Shown here: one piece after another, positions 1 to 7,417 of the stretch
How positions within the stretch are numbered: position 1 is the first letter of the stretch
Layout: each line of letters starts with the position of its first letter
Source of the DNA: an uncultured Porphyromonadaceae bacterium
GTDB taxonomy: Bacteria > Bacteroidota > Bacteroidia > Bacteroidales > Muribaculaceae
Direction of reading: 5' to 3'
Length of the DNA: 32,452 nt
Assembly (NCBI GenBank): GCA_902462525.1
Contig: CABQCA010000008.1
Location: 1 to 32,452 of the forward strand
The notes under the pieces: generated by a model
What the model was told of the DNA's origin: nothing
The model's input: the letters and a program-made list of their open reading frames with translations, nothing else
Databases searched by the model: none
Position numbers and translations under genes: made by a program

Positions 1-20
1 GTAGGTAACCGCCCCCTCTC

Positions 21-55
21 AGCCCGGAAGGCACACGCCTCCCGGGCTTTTTTTT
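21..55 (+). terminator. Intrinsic terminator of a gene left of the window
   Basis: The arms at 21-32 and 37-48 pair almost perfectly: seven pairs, one A/C mismatch, then four pairs around an ACAC loop. A run of eight T follows at 48-55. It must serve a transcript entering from the left edge, whose gene is not visible in the first 20 bases. Confidence 0.8.
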
Positions 56-109
56 GTGTTTTTCAGACTTTTTTTGAGTTGTGCGCAAATAGATTTCGCA
101 GTAAGGTTG

Positions 110-117
110 TATCTTTG
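110..117 (+). promoter_or_regulatory. Bacteroidetes -7 promoter element
   Basis: TATCTTTG matches the TAnnTTTG consensus and lies 36 bases before the ATG at 154, giving a leader of about 30 nucleotides. No good -33 TTTG is seen at the expected spacing of about 20, so the call rests on the -7 box alone. Confidence 0.5.
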
Positions 118-153
118 CATTGTTAACATGATATTGTTGTTGACTGTAGGAAT

Positions 154-2421
154 ATGAATACTCTCGAATCGACCCTCAGCAAAATTGCACTTCGTTATTT
201 CGGCATTTATGTAGATACGGCAGAGCAGAAGACCGTTAAGGATAACTTTGTGCTGCCGGCTCCTGTTCTGGCATTTACTCGCCGTCTGGCCGAGAATGGC
301 TATACATTATCGGAAGAAGCGCTGCATGCGTTGGCGTCGGTTGACGTGAAATATCTTATCGATGTCAGTTCGATAATCGGCGAGGTCTATCGTGTAGACT
401 TGAACTGGGCCCCCCTGGTCAGGGACTTTGACAATGGTGTCGAACAGACCGGCCTCAGTTATGTGGTGACGATGCTGTCAAATTTGCTCGGACCGAAGGA
501 CAGACATGCCGGTGTGACATTGCCTTGCGGACATTTCATTCCGGACGGAATTTTCCCTCTTGAGCGCTACAATGGCTGTCCGTACTGCGGCACTCCTTTT
601 ATGACTGTGAAAGGTGTCATGAAAAGTGGTGGCGGAAGCATGAAGATCCTTCGCCTGATGACCCGAACCGACATGGAGTCGCTGTTTGTACAGTTACTTA
701 CCTCTCCAGTACCTCTGGATGCTACTCAACTTGATTCTCTGAAACAGTTGCTTCAAGTATTCGACGTTCCGGATAATATAGAGGTGCCGATGAAGGAGAG
801 TCTTATGGCTGTTGTCGATAGTCTTGTTGCCAAGGGTCTCGACGAGGCCGCCGGCCGATATCTGACTATGCCGACGGAGTTACTTCGCTATCTGTGGTAT
901 CGAAAGACTGGCCGCGTGGAAATAATCCGACCGGCGACATTCCGGGCGACTGCGTTCCGCTGGAACAGTATTCTCCCTGAAGGGCCCTATCCTTCGGCAA
1001 AGATTCAGACAGACGCACTCATGTCGAAGCTTAAGTTGAAGTACCGGCGAAGTGAATGTCGTCGGGCAGCCCGTTGGCTCAACGCCATGTGCGCCGATGC
1101 GCGTCGTATGGCCGAGGATATTCATCCTTATCGCGAGATGTGGGTGCGGTTTATCCGCGCGCTTCGGCTGTCGGAATTTGCAGCTAAGCCAGGCTATGAG
1201 CATCTGTCAGAGTTTATGGACGTGTTCTACCGCAGCGACTACACAGTCTGGGCCGGCCGTCTTGATGCGGCACGCCGTGAGCGTGACAGCAGTGCTGTGT
1301 TCGAAATGCTGAAAATGCGGCCGGGTTATTTTGCCCGTTGTCTTTTCGCGACTATGCTCCGCTTCGGCGCAACCGAAACACTTTCGGAATTCGGTAAAGT
1401 GGCCATGGAAGTTTCGCCGCGTCTTCTTCTGTCGCTCCTTAACGGAGCTGAGTCTTATTTCGATCCCGCGCAGGCACGCTACGTGGGGTCGATAACCGGC
1501 GACAAAACAATGGTAGAGCACAATCCTCTGCTAAGTCTCTATTCAGCCGAAGAACTCCGGGAAATGACAAATGCCTTGTCGGTATTGTATCTCGATGTAA
1601 TGGGCCGGCATTTTGCTCTTGAAACATCGCGGAACGCTAAGGTATATATCGACACCCGGCTTTATGACATACCTGTCGGCGTCGGCGACCGCGCCACTAC
1701 TATTCAGGATGCCTCATGCGCCCTGCAGGGCACACGCTTTGAGGTGGAGGGCGACAAGGTACGCGTCTTCCTCCAATGGGGCAAAGGGATGCCGGCACAG
1801 TATCTTGATATGGACCTGAGTGCCCGGATATATTACCAAGGCCGTACCGATATGTGTTTCTACGGAAATCTGAAGACTGTCGGCGCGCAACATTCGGGCG
1901 ACATACGGAGCATTCCCGACCGCGTAGGCACTGCTGAATATGTAGACCTTGATCTGCGCGCACTCGCAAAAGCAGGCGCACGGTATGTGGCGTTTGTGTG
2001 CAATGCCTACAGCGCAGGCCGTTTGCCCGAACTGATTGTAGGCTGGATGAACTCGAAATATCCGATGAAGGTTTCGGAGGAAACAGGCGTTGCCTACGAT
2101 CCCTCATGTGTTCAGCACATGGTGCGTGTGTCGGAGAGCAATCTGGCGAAAGGCATGACATTCGGCGTGCTCGATGTTGCAAGCCGCCGGATAGTATGGC
2201 TTGAACTGCTTGATCAGAATCAGGCCGCCTTCCAGGGCGATGCCGGTGCGGTGACGGCATTTCTCGACCGTCTGCGCCGCAAGGTGTCGGTTGGTCAGCT
2301 GCTTGAGGTGAGAGCTCGGGCTCAGAATGTCGACATTGTTGATTCAGCAGAGCAGGCCGACAAAGCCTACACTTATGAGTGGGCTCTCAATCCCGCCAAT
2401 GTGGCGGAGCTCCTCGGATAG
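154..2421 (+). CDS. Zinc-knuckle protein with C-terminal TerD-like domain (RING-like, MXAN_6230/SCO0854-like)
   Basis: 755 aa, no signal peptide and no membrane segment, so probably cytoplasmic. Residues 123-149 carry Cys125-x-His127 and Cys142-xx-Cys145 with a CPYCG turn, which is a RING- or zinc-ribbon-like single-zinc site. About residues 535-690 resemble TerD-family calcium-binding stress domains: LDMDLSARIY, then NLKT followed by HSGD, then a VDLDL strand and an FGVLD strand near the end. The middle (about 160-500) is helix-rich and unrecognised. This order recalls proteins named MXAN_6230/SCO0854 family RING domain-containing proteins; the match is from memory. No other ter gene is nearby and the gene stands alone behind its own promoter. 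Its role is unknown; a stress or effector-binding function is inference from the TerD-like domain. Confidence 0.7.
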   Translation: MNTLESTLSKIALRYFGIYVDTAEQKTVKDNFVLPAPVLAFTRRLAENGYTLSEEALHALASVDVKYLIDVSSIIGEVYRVDLNWAPLVRDFDNGVEQTGLSYVVTMLSNLLGPKDRHAGVTLPCGHFIPDGIFPLERYNGCPYCGTPFMTVKGVMKSGGGSMKILRLMTRTDMESLFVQLLTSPVPLDATQLDSLKQLLQVFDVPDNIEVPMKESLMAVVDSLVAKGLDEAAGRYLTMPTELLRYLWYRKTGRVEIIRPATFRATAFRWNSILPEGPYPSAKIQTDALMSKLKLKYRRSECRRAARWLNAMCADARRMAEDIHPYREMWVRFIRALRLSEFAAKPGYEHLSEFMDVFYRSDYTVWAGRLDAARRERDSSAVFEMLKMRPGYFARCLFATMLRFGATETLSEFGKVAMEVSPRLLLSLLNGAESYFDPAQARYVGSITGDKTMVEHNPLLSLYSAEELREMTNALSVLYLDVMGRHFALETSRNAKVYIDTRLYDIPVGVGDRATTIQDASCALQGTRFEVEGDKVRVFLQWGKGMPAQYLDMDLSARIYYQGRTDMCFYGNLKTVGAQHSGDIRSIPDRVGTAEYVDLDLRALAKAGARYVAFVCNAYSAGRLPELIVGWMNSKYPMKVSEETGVAYDPSCVQHMVRVSESNLAKGMTFGVLDVASRRIVWLELLDQNQAAFQGDAGAVTAFLDRLRRKVSVGQLLEVRARAQNVDIVDSAEQADKAYTYEWALNPANVAELLG

Positions 2422-2446
2422 AGAAGCATATTATATCAGCGATATA

Positions 2447-2572
2447 GCAGCGGTAGTTCAGATGGTAGAACGATACACGTCGGACTGCAGATTGCCGTGA
2501 CAGACAGGGCCAATGTAGTCCTACACCCGGTTTTTAAAGTATAGGTCGCAGGTTCGAGCCCTGCCCGCTGCG
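2447..2572 (+). tRNA. tRNA-like gene with about 50 extra nucleotides in the anticodon region
   Basis: Acceptor arms GCAGCGG (2447-2453) and CCGCTGC (2565-2571) pair 7/7. The D arm GTTC/GAAC (2456-2459, 2468-2471) pairs 4/4 around AGATGGTA. The T arm GCAGG/CCTGC (2548-2552, 2560-2564) encloses TTCGAGC. G2572 is the discriminator and CCA is not encoded. ATAC (2473-2476) can pair with GTAT (2539-2542) as the anticodon stem. Between them lie 62 bases instead of the usual 7-9, holding an 8-bp hairpin (2482-2489 with 2514-2521). If that insert were removed, the 3' side ...TTTTAA could form a Lys-type UUU loop; alternatively CTGCAGA at 2485-2491 offers a Cys-type GCA. The anticodon cannot be assigned. 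It may be an intron-bearing tRNA, an unusual tRNA, or a degenerate copy. Confidence 0.5.
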
Positions 2573-2573
2573 C

Positions 2574-2606
2574 AAAAAACAAGAGGCTGTGTCGACACAG
2601 CCTCTT
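2574..2606 (-). terminator. Perfect-palindrome terminator of the glycogen operon
   Basis: 2581-2606 is a perfect 26-base palindrome, with arms AAGAGGCTGTG/CACAGCCTCTT around TCGA. Read on the minus strand it is followed by a T tract (the A run at 2574-2579), so it ends the operon whose last stop codon is at 2628. It begins about eight bases from the 3' end of the tRNA-like gene, which runs towards it. Confidence 0.8.
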
Positions 2607-2627
2607 GCAGTAGATTGTCACCGGGAA

Positions 2628-3998
2628 TTATTTTTCTTTTTTTGCCCGTGGTTTGCGTGGCTTAGGCTCGGTTTTTTCCTTGGCTTCGGGCTCGCGGAGA
2701 CGGTGCTCTATGTTGTACTGCTCGATGTTTTTGCGCATCGATGCCAGTTCCTTGTTGAGGGTTTCGATTTCGGCGCCCTGATTAGCGATGGTGAGCAGCA
2801 GTGAGTTGAGTTCTTCGCTTTCGACCTGTTCGGGGAATTCTTCCTGAACACGCATGATAAGGTCGGCGAGAGCGTTCATGTAGTTGGTGAACGCTTCGAA
2901 GGGAGTTTCGTAGGGGCTGAAACCTCCGGGCTGACGGGTGTTCATGTAGAAAAGGTGGTCGCAGCTCTGCATGTATTCCCAGTCCTTTTTGAGCTGACGG
3001 TTTTCACACTGACGCACGCGTTCAGCCACGCTATAGAGTTTGTTGAAGGCTTCATTCTGCAGGCGGTTGCCCAACCATACGGAGGTGTCGCGTGCTTCGT
3101 CGGCGCTCGAAATGGGGTGCATGACGCTGAGTTCGCCTACGGGTTTGATTTTTGCGATGGCCTCGGAGGGCGTGAGGAATTCCACGCCGCGTTCGGCGGC
3201 GAAGCGGGGGAGTGCCTCGAGGAACTGGAAGATGCCGGTGGTTGCGGGGTGCAGGTCGCCGAAGGTTTCCATGTTGAGGAAAATGTTGACAATCTGCTCC
3301 TCGGCTGGAGTCGAGGCAATCCAGTCGATGTACTTGTCGGCCGTCAGGGGGAATTCAGGCCACGATGAATCTGCAAAACGGTACGCGATGTCGTCGCTGA
3401 GCTTACTGTTGCGCAGCAGCAGCTTAAGTTTGGGCGCTGATGCTGCGGTGTAGATGTAGTTCGGCGATTTCCATCCCAGAATGTGCTTGGCACCTTCGGT
3501 AAGGACGCCCTTGAAGCCCATATCCACAAGCTGAGGAGCGAGGTCGTCGTCATAGATCAGTTCAGTGTTGCGGACTACGGCGGGAGTGACTCCGAAGCGG
3601 CTGCGGAGGATTGAGTTTGTCTCGGCGACCTGAGCGGCAAATTCTTCCGGGTCGGCCAGCGAAGCCAGTGAGTAGGCGAACGGCTGGGCAACGAATTCTA
3701 CGGCACCGGTGTCGGCGAGGCGTTTGAGAACATCGATGAATTCGGGCACCGAGTGCTCGAATTGCTCGAATGCGACACCCGAGATGGCAATTGAGCAGCG
3801 GAATTTGCCGTTGCTTTGCTCGATCATGCGCAGAAGGGTTTCGGCAGCAGGGATATATGAGTTGTGAGCCACACGGCTGACGATGTCGTCGTTGAGGAAA
3901 TCGTCGAAATAGTAGTGGTCGCGGCCGATGTCGAAGAAACGGTAGCGTTTCAGACGGAAGGGCTGATGGATTTCGAAATTGAAACAGATGGCTTTCAT
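2628..3998 (-). CDS. Glycoside hydrolase family 57 protein (alpha-amylase / glucanotransferase type)
   Basis: 456 aa, cytoplasmic (no signal peptide). The N-terminus shows the GH57 region-1 motif HQPFR (His11). Glu146 in NTELIY fits the catalytic nucleophile region and Asp248 in METFGDLH fits the acid/base region; both assignments are by motif position. The core is a (beta/alpha)7-type GH57 barrel to about residue 290, then a helical part. The last 60 residues are predicted coiled coil ending in a Lys/Pro/Glu-rich tail, which looks like an add-on. It is the last gene of a three-gene cluster, 25 bases after the GT4 gene, an order familiar from Bacteroides glycogen loci. It probably remodels or degrades intracellular alpha-glucan; amylase versus 4-alpha-glucanotransferase versus branching activity cannot be told from sequence alone. 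Confidence 0.88.
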   Translation of the reverse strand: MKAICFNFEIHQPFRLKRYRFFDIGRDHYYFDDFLNDDIVSRVAHNSYIPAAETLLRMIEQSNGKFRCSIAISGVAFEQFEHSVPEFIDVLKRLADTGAVEFVAQPFAYSLASLADPEEFAAQVAETNSILRSRFGVTPAVVRNTELIYDDDLAPQLVDMGFKGVLTEGAKHILGWKSPNYIYTAASAPKLKLLLRNSKLSDDIAYRFADSSWPEFPLTADKYIDWIASTPAEEQIVNIFLNMETFGDLHPATTGIFQFLEALPRFAAERGVEFLTPSEAIAKIKPVGELSVMHPISSADEARDTSVWLGNRLQNEAFNKLYSVAERVRQCENRQLKKDWEYMQSCDHLFYMNTRQPGGFSPYETPFEAFTNYMNALADLIMRVQEEFPEQVESEELNSLLLTIANQGAEIETLNKELASMRKNIEQYNIEHRLREPEAKEKTEPKPRKPRAKKEK

Positions 3999-4023
3999 CT
4001 TTGTCAGGTATTATGGACGGTCG

Positions 4024-5286
4024 TCAGCTGCGACCCAATACTTTATTATAAATGTTGATAACTTTCTGGCCTGCTTTGTCCCATGTGATCTGGGCTACCT
4101 CGGCCAGTCCGTCCTCGCGGAGCTGCTTATAGAGGGCGGGGTAGGAAATGATGGCGTGGATGGCGTCGGCCATGGCGTCGATGTCCCAGTAGTCGGTTTT
4201 GATGACGTTTGTAAGGATTTCGGCGCAACCGCTCTGCTTGGAGATGATGGAGGGAACTCCCATCTGCATGGCTTCAAGGGGCGAAATACCGAAGGGCTCC
4301 GAAACGGAGGGCATCATATAGACATCACTGGCTGCGAGCATTTCGTAGACCTGACGTCCTTTCTGGAATCCCGGGAAGTGGAAGCGGTCGGCGATGCCGC
4401 GTTCGGCAGCAAGGTCGATCATCTTGTTCATCATGTCGCCTGAGCCGGCCATAACGAAGCGGACGTCCTTGCAGTTGCGCAACACTTTGGCGGCTGCCTC
4501 GACGAAGTACTCGGGTCCTTTCTGCATAGTGATACGGCCGAGAAATGTCACCACCTTCTCTTTGCCTTTGGGCATTTTGATGTCGAGCAGTTCCTGATTG
4601 AGGGGCACTACGGCATTGTGCACGGTCGTCACTTTCGAGGGATCGACGCCGTAGTGGTCGATCACTGTCTGCCGGGTGAGATTGCTCACTGTGATTATGT
4701 GGTCGGCGTGAGTCATGCCGTCGCGTTCTATGCCGTAGACGGTGGGGTTTGGCTTACCGCGCGAGCGGTCGTACTCGGTGGCGTGTACGTGAATCACGAG
4801 GGGCTTGCCCGTCACCTGTTTGGCATGGATGCCGGCAGGGTAGGTGAGCCAGTCGTGGCTGTGGATTATGTCGAAGTCGAGTGTGCGAGCGAGCACGCCG
4901 GCCATGATGGAGTAATTGTTGATTTCCTCCAGAAGATTCGAGGGATATTTGCCGGAAAATTCGATGCAGCCCAGATCGTTGGTGCGCATGTAGTTGAAAT
5001 CGGCGTAGATGTGGTCGCGGAGGCGGAAATACAGGTCGGGATCCATCACTTTTCCGATGCGGCTTTCTACATAGTCGCGGTTTACGTCGCGCCATGCCAC
5101 CGGCACCTGCGAGGCTCCGATGATTTGTGCGAAACTGCGGTCTTCATCGCCGAAAGGTTTCGGAATGACGAATGTGATGTCCATGTCGCCGCATTCCCAC
5201 ATGCCTCGTGTGAGGCCGTAGCTGGCAGTGCCCAGACCGCCCAGGATGTGGGGCGGGAACTCCCAACCGAACATTAGTGCTTTCAT
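4024..5286 (-). CDS. GT4 glycosyltransferase, glycogen synthase-like
   Basis: 420 aa GT-B fold enzyme of the GT4 type. The N-terminal domain begins WEFPPHILGGLGT, with the glycine loop at residues 16-19 that contacts the nucleotide sugar. The C-terminal Rossmann domain has GRITMQKGPEYF (Arg251 and Lys256, the usual phosphate-binding pair), and SEPFGISPLEAM supplies the EX7E motif (Glu330, Glu338). Length is normal for the family. It sits 21 bases after the debranching enzyme gene and 25 bases before the GH57 gene. Its place between two alpha-glucan enzymes supports a role in building glycogen from a nucleotide-activated glucose. The family alone would also allow other acceptors. Confidence 0.85.
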   Translation of the reverse strand: MKALMFGWEFPPHILGGLGTASYGLTRGMWECGDMDITFVIPKPFGDEDRSFAQIIGASQVPVAWRDVNRDYVESRIGKVMDPDLYFRLRDHIYADFNYMRTNDLGCIEFSGKYPSNLLEEINNYSIMAGVLARTLDFDIIHSHDWLTYPAGIHAKQVTGKPLVIHVHATEYDRSRGKPNPTVYGIERDGMTHADHIITVSNLTRQTVIDHYGVDPSKVTTVHNAVVPLNQELLDIKMPKGKEKVVTFLGRITMQKGPEYFVEAAAKVLRNCKDVRFVMAGSGDMMNKMIDLAAERGIADRFHFPGFQKGRQVYEMLAASDVYMMPSVSEPFGISPLEAMQMGVPSIISKQSGCAEILTNVIKTDYWDIDAMADAIHAIISYPALYKQLREDGLAEVAQITWDKAGQKVINIYNKVLGRS

Positions 5287-5307
5287 AGTCTGTATATTAA
5301 GTCGGGA

Positions 5308-7254
5308 TTATTGTTCGAATTTCTTGACTGTGCGGTATGCGCGGAGTACTTCAGCCACATTTGTGGCGTGGCTTACGGCACCTCGGCCGGTGTAAGGCGG
5401 GTTTCCGTCGTAGAGCTGGCTGAGCGAGCCTATGCAGCCCTGCGACATTTCGTCCTCGAAGCCTATTAGCATGCGGTCGATGTAGCCGACGCCGCTGACG
5501 CCGAACACGCGCAGATAAGCGTCGGCGTAGAATCCGATGAGCCAGGGACGTGCCGGGCCGTTGTGCATTGCGAATTCGCGTTCGTCGGGTGAGCCGAGGT
5601 AGCAGGGACGGTAGCCGTAGCTCTTGGGCGAGAGTGTCCGCAGACCTTTTGGTGTGAGAAGCTCGCGGGTCACGACGTCGAGCACGCCTTTGCGCTGGCG
5701 GCGGTCAAGGGGCGTATAGTCGAGACCGATGGCGATTGCCATGTTGGGGCGCACGCTTGGTTCGGCATAAGTTCCGTCGACGTAGTCGTAGAGGTAGCCG
5801 CTTTCGTTGAGGAATGTGTCGACGAAGGGTTTCTTCATCTTCTCGGCCTGATTGAGCCATGCCTGGCGGCGCTCGTCGAGTTCGGGCAGGTTCTCAGCCA
5901 TAGCGGCGGCGAACATGAGGGCGTTGTACCACAGGGCGTTGAATTCGACAAGACGGCCCGTGCGACGTACTACCGGCGCACCGCCGAGGGTGGAGTTCAT
6001 CCACGATACTGGCGACAGATGGCCGTCGGTCGAAAGCAGGCCTGTCTCACTGTCGACAAAGAGGTTGGAGTGACCACCGGTCAGAATCCAGTCGATGAGC
6101 GATGTCACAGGCTGCATGTAGAGTTCGCGGGCGGCGTCGAGACCTACACTCTTGGCATACTGCTGTATGGCCCACATTGCCCACAGCGGAATGTCGGGCA
6201 GGTCGATGCCGTGTATTTTTTCGGAAGTCTCGCCGGTGTCTGCGTATCGCAGCAGGGCGCGGAGCGCCGTGCCCATGATGGCTTCGTAGTCGGCTCGGTG
6301 GTCGATTGCCAGAGTGAGGCCGGGAAGAGCCATGAAAGTATTGCGGGCCAGCACAATGCCCCAGGGGAAGCCCGAGATAATGTACATCGACTCGCCTTTC
6401 TTTATGTAGAATTGCTTGGCGCTGTTCTTGAGGCAGTTGAAGAACGAAGTGCGTGGCGTGCGGCTGGCGATTTCCGTCTCGTACATCTTTTTGAGGCTGC
6501 GCGGGTTGACAGGGCTTACGCCGGCCGAGAAAATGAGACTCTCGCCTTTCTTGATAGGTACTTCGAAGTAGCCGGGCACCCACAGGTCCTCGCAGTAGGG
6601 AACACCGCGTTCGAGGTCCTTCACATATTCGATGTCTTTGTACCAGTTGGGCTGGTCGATCCACTCGGCTTTGTGGTTGAACTGCATGTAGAGCGTGGGA
6701 AAACCGTCGTAGAGGCAAGTTGCCACGCCGTTTTCCACCGGGTCGATTTCGCGGTTGATGGCGTTGTTTTCCATGCATAGGCTGTTCACCTCGCGGAATG
6801 CCAGGAATGGGCGGAAACGCAGGGTCGTCGCCGAGTGTGCCTCGACGAGGGTATAACGGATGAGGATACGGTTTTCCTGGCTGATGAAGATTTTCTCTTT
6901 TGTCAGGATAACACCGCCTACACGGTAGGTCATGCGGGGTACGCCCTCGCAGTCGAACTCACGGATATACTTGTGGCCGTTGGGGCTGTAGACACCGCCG
7001 CGGTAGCGGTGCAGTCCCAGGTTGAAAGGCGCGCCGTGCTGAATGACGGTTTCGTCGAGGCTCGAAAGCAGCACATGTGGCTTGCCGCCCATGCTTTCGA
7101 TAGGAATCACAAGCAGGCCATGCTGTTTGCGGGTGTTGCAACCCGGCAGCGTGGTGCAGTGGTAAGCTCCGGCCTGATTGGTGCGGATCATTTCCTTCGG
7201 CAGCGACTGGTCCAAGTTTATGAGTAGATTCTTATCAAATTTAAGATAACTCAT
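5308..7254 (-). CDS. Glycogen debranching enzyme (amylo-alpha-1,6-glucosidase family)
   Basis: 648 aa with a beta-rich N-terminal domain (about residues 20-250) and an (alpha/alpha)6 catalytic domain (about 290-645), the layout of bacterial GDE proteins. VEFNALWYNAL (436-446) and NVAEVLRAY near the C-terminus are typical landmarks. Expected role: hydrolysis of alpha-1,6 stubs in cytoplasmic glycogen. Oddity: the usual WMDA motif reads WMNS here (Asn420), and the HQGTVWPW-like motif reads HNGPARPW (564-571), so a proposed catalytic acid appears replaced; whether that is normal for this lineage cannot be judged here. First gene of the cluster. No good TAnnTTTG box was found upstream; a near-match CAAAAGAA at 7374-7381 (minus-strand TTCTTTTG) is the best candidate. 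Confidence 0.88.
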   Translation of the reverse strand: MSYLKFDKNLLINLDQSLPKEMIRTNQAGAYHCTTLPGCNTRKQHGLLVIPIESMGGKPHVLLSSLDETVIQHGAPFNLGLHRYRGGVYSPNGHKYIREFDCEGVPRMTYRVGGVILTKEKIFISQENRILIRYTLVEAHSATTLRFRPFLAFREVNSLCMENNAINREIDPVENGVATCLYDGFPTLYMQFNHKAEWIDQPNWYKDIEYVKDLERGVPYCEDLWVPGYFEVPIKKGESLIFSAGVSPVNPRSLKKMYETEIASRTPRTSFFNCLKNSAKQFYIKKGESMYIISGFPWGIVLARNTFMALPGLTLAIDHRADYEAIMGTALRALLRYADTGETSEKIHGIDLPDIPLWAMWAIQQYAKSVGLDAARELYMQPVTSLIDWILTGGHSNLFVDSETGLLSTDGHLSPVSWMNSTLGGAPVVRRTGRLVEFNALWYNALMFAAAMAENLPELDERRQAWLNQAEKMKKPFVDTFLNESGYLYDYVDGTYAEPSVRPNMAIAIGLDYTPLDRRQRKGVLDVVTRELLTPKGLRTLSPKSYGYRPCYLGSPDEREFAMHNGPARPWLIGFYADAYLRVFGVSGVGYIDRMLIGFEDEMSQGCIGSLSQLYDGNPPYTGRGAVSHATNVAEVLRAYRTVKKFEQ

Positions 7255-7308
7255 AGAGGTTACGGGTATTTAGATATATAAGAAGGTTTTTAGTCATGTT
7301 TTTCATTT

Positions 7309-7334
7309 ATGCGGCGTATAGCAATGCGCCGTAT
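7309..7334. repeat. Tandem 11-bp near-identical repeats, possible operator
   Basis: ATGCGGCGTAT (7309-7319) and ATGCGCCGTAT (7324-7334) differ only at the central base and are 15 bp apart start to start. Each is itself a near palindrome, so together they can also fold as a plus-strand hairpin with two G-U pairs. They lie 55-80 bases upstream of the debranching enzyme start. A regulator-binding site is inference only. Confidence 0.35.
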
Positions 7335-7417
7335 GGGTATCAACGGCGAATTTACAATTTTTTCCGTGCCCTGCAAAAGAAACGGTGCTATTTTTGCCGA
7401 AACATGCCGCATAACAT

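Noticed and set aside
2436..2621. 61-codon minus-strand open frame with RAGLEPATYTL
   Set aside because: This is the well-known phantom peptide produced by translating the antisense of a tRNA T arm; it supports the tRNA-like call instead.
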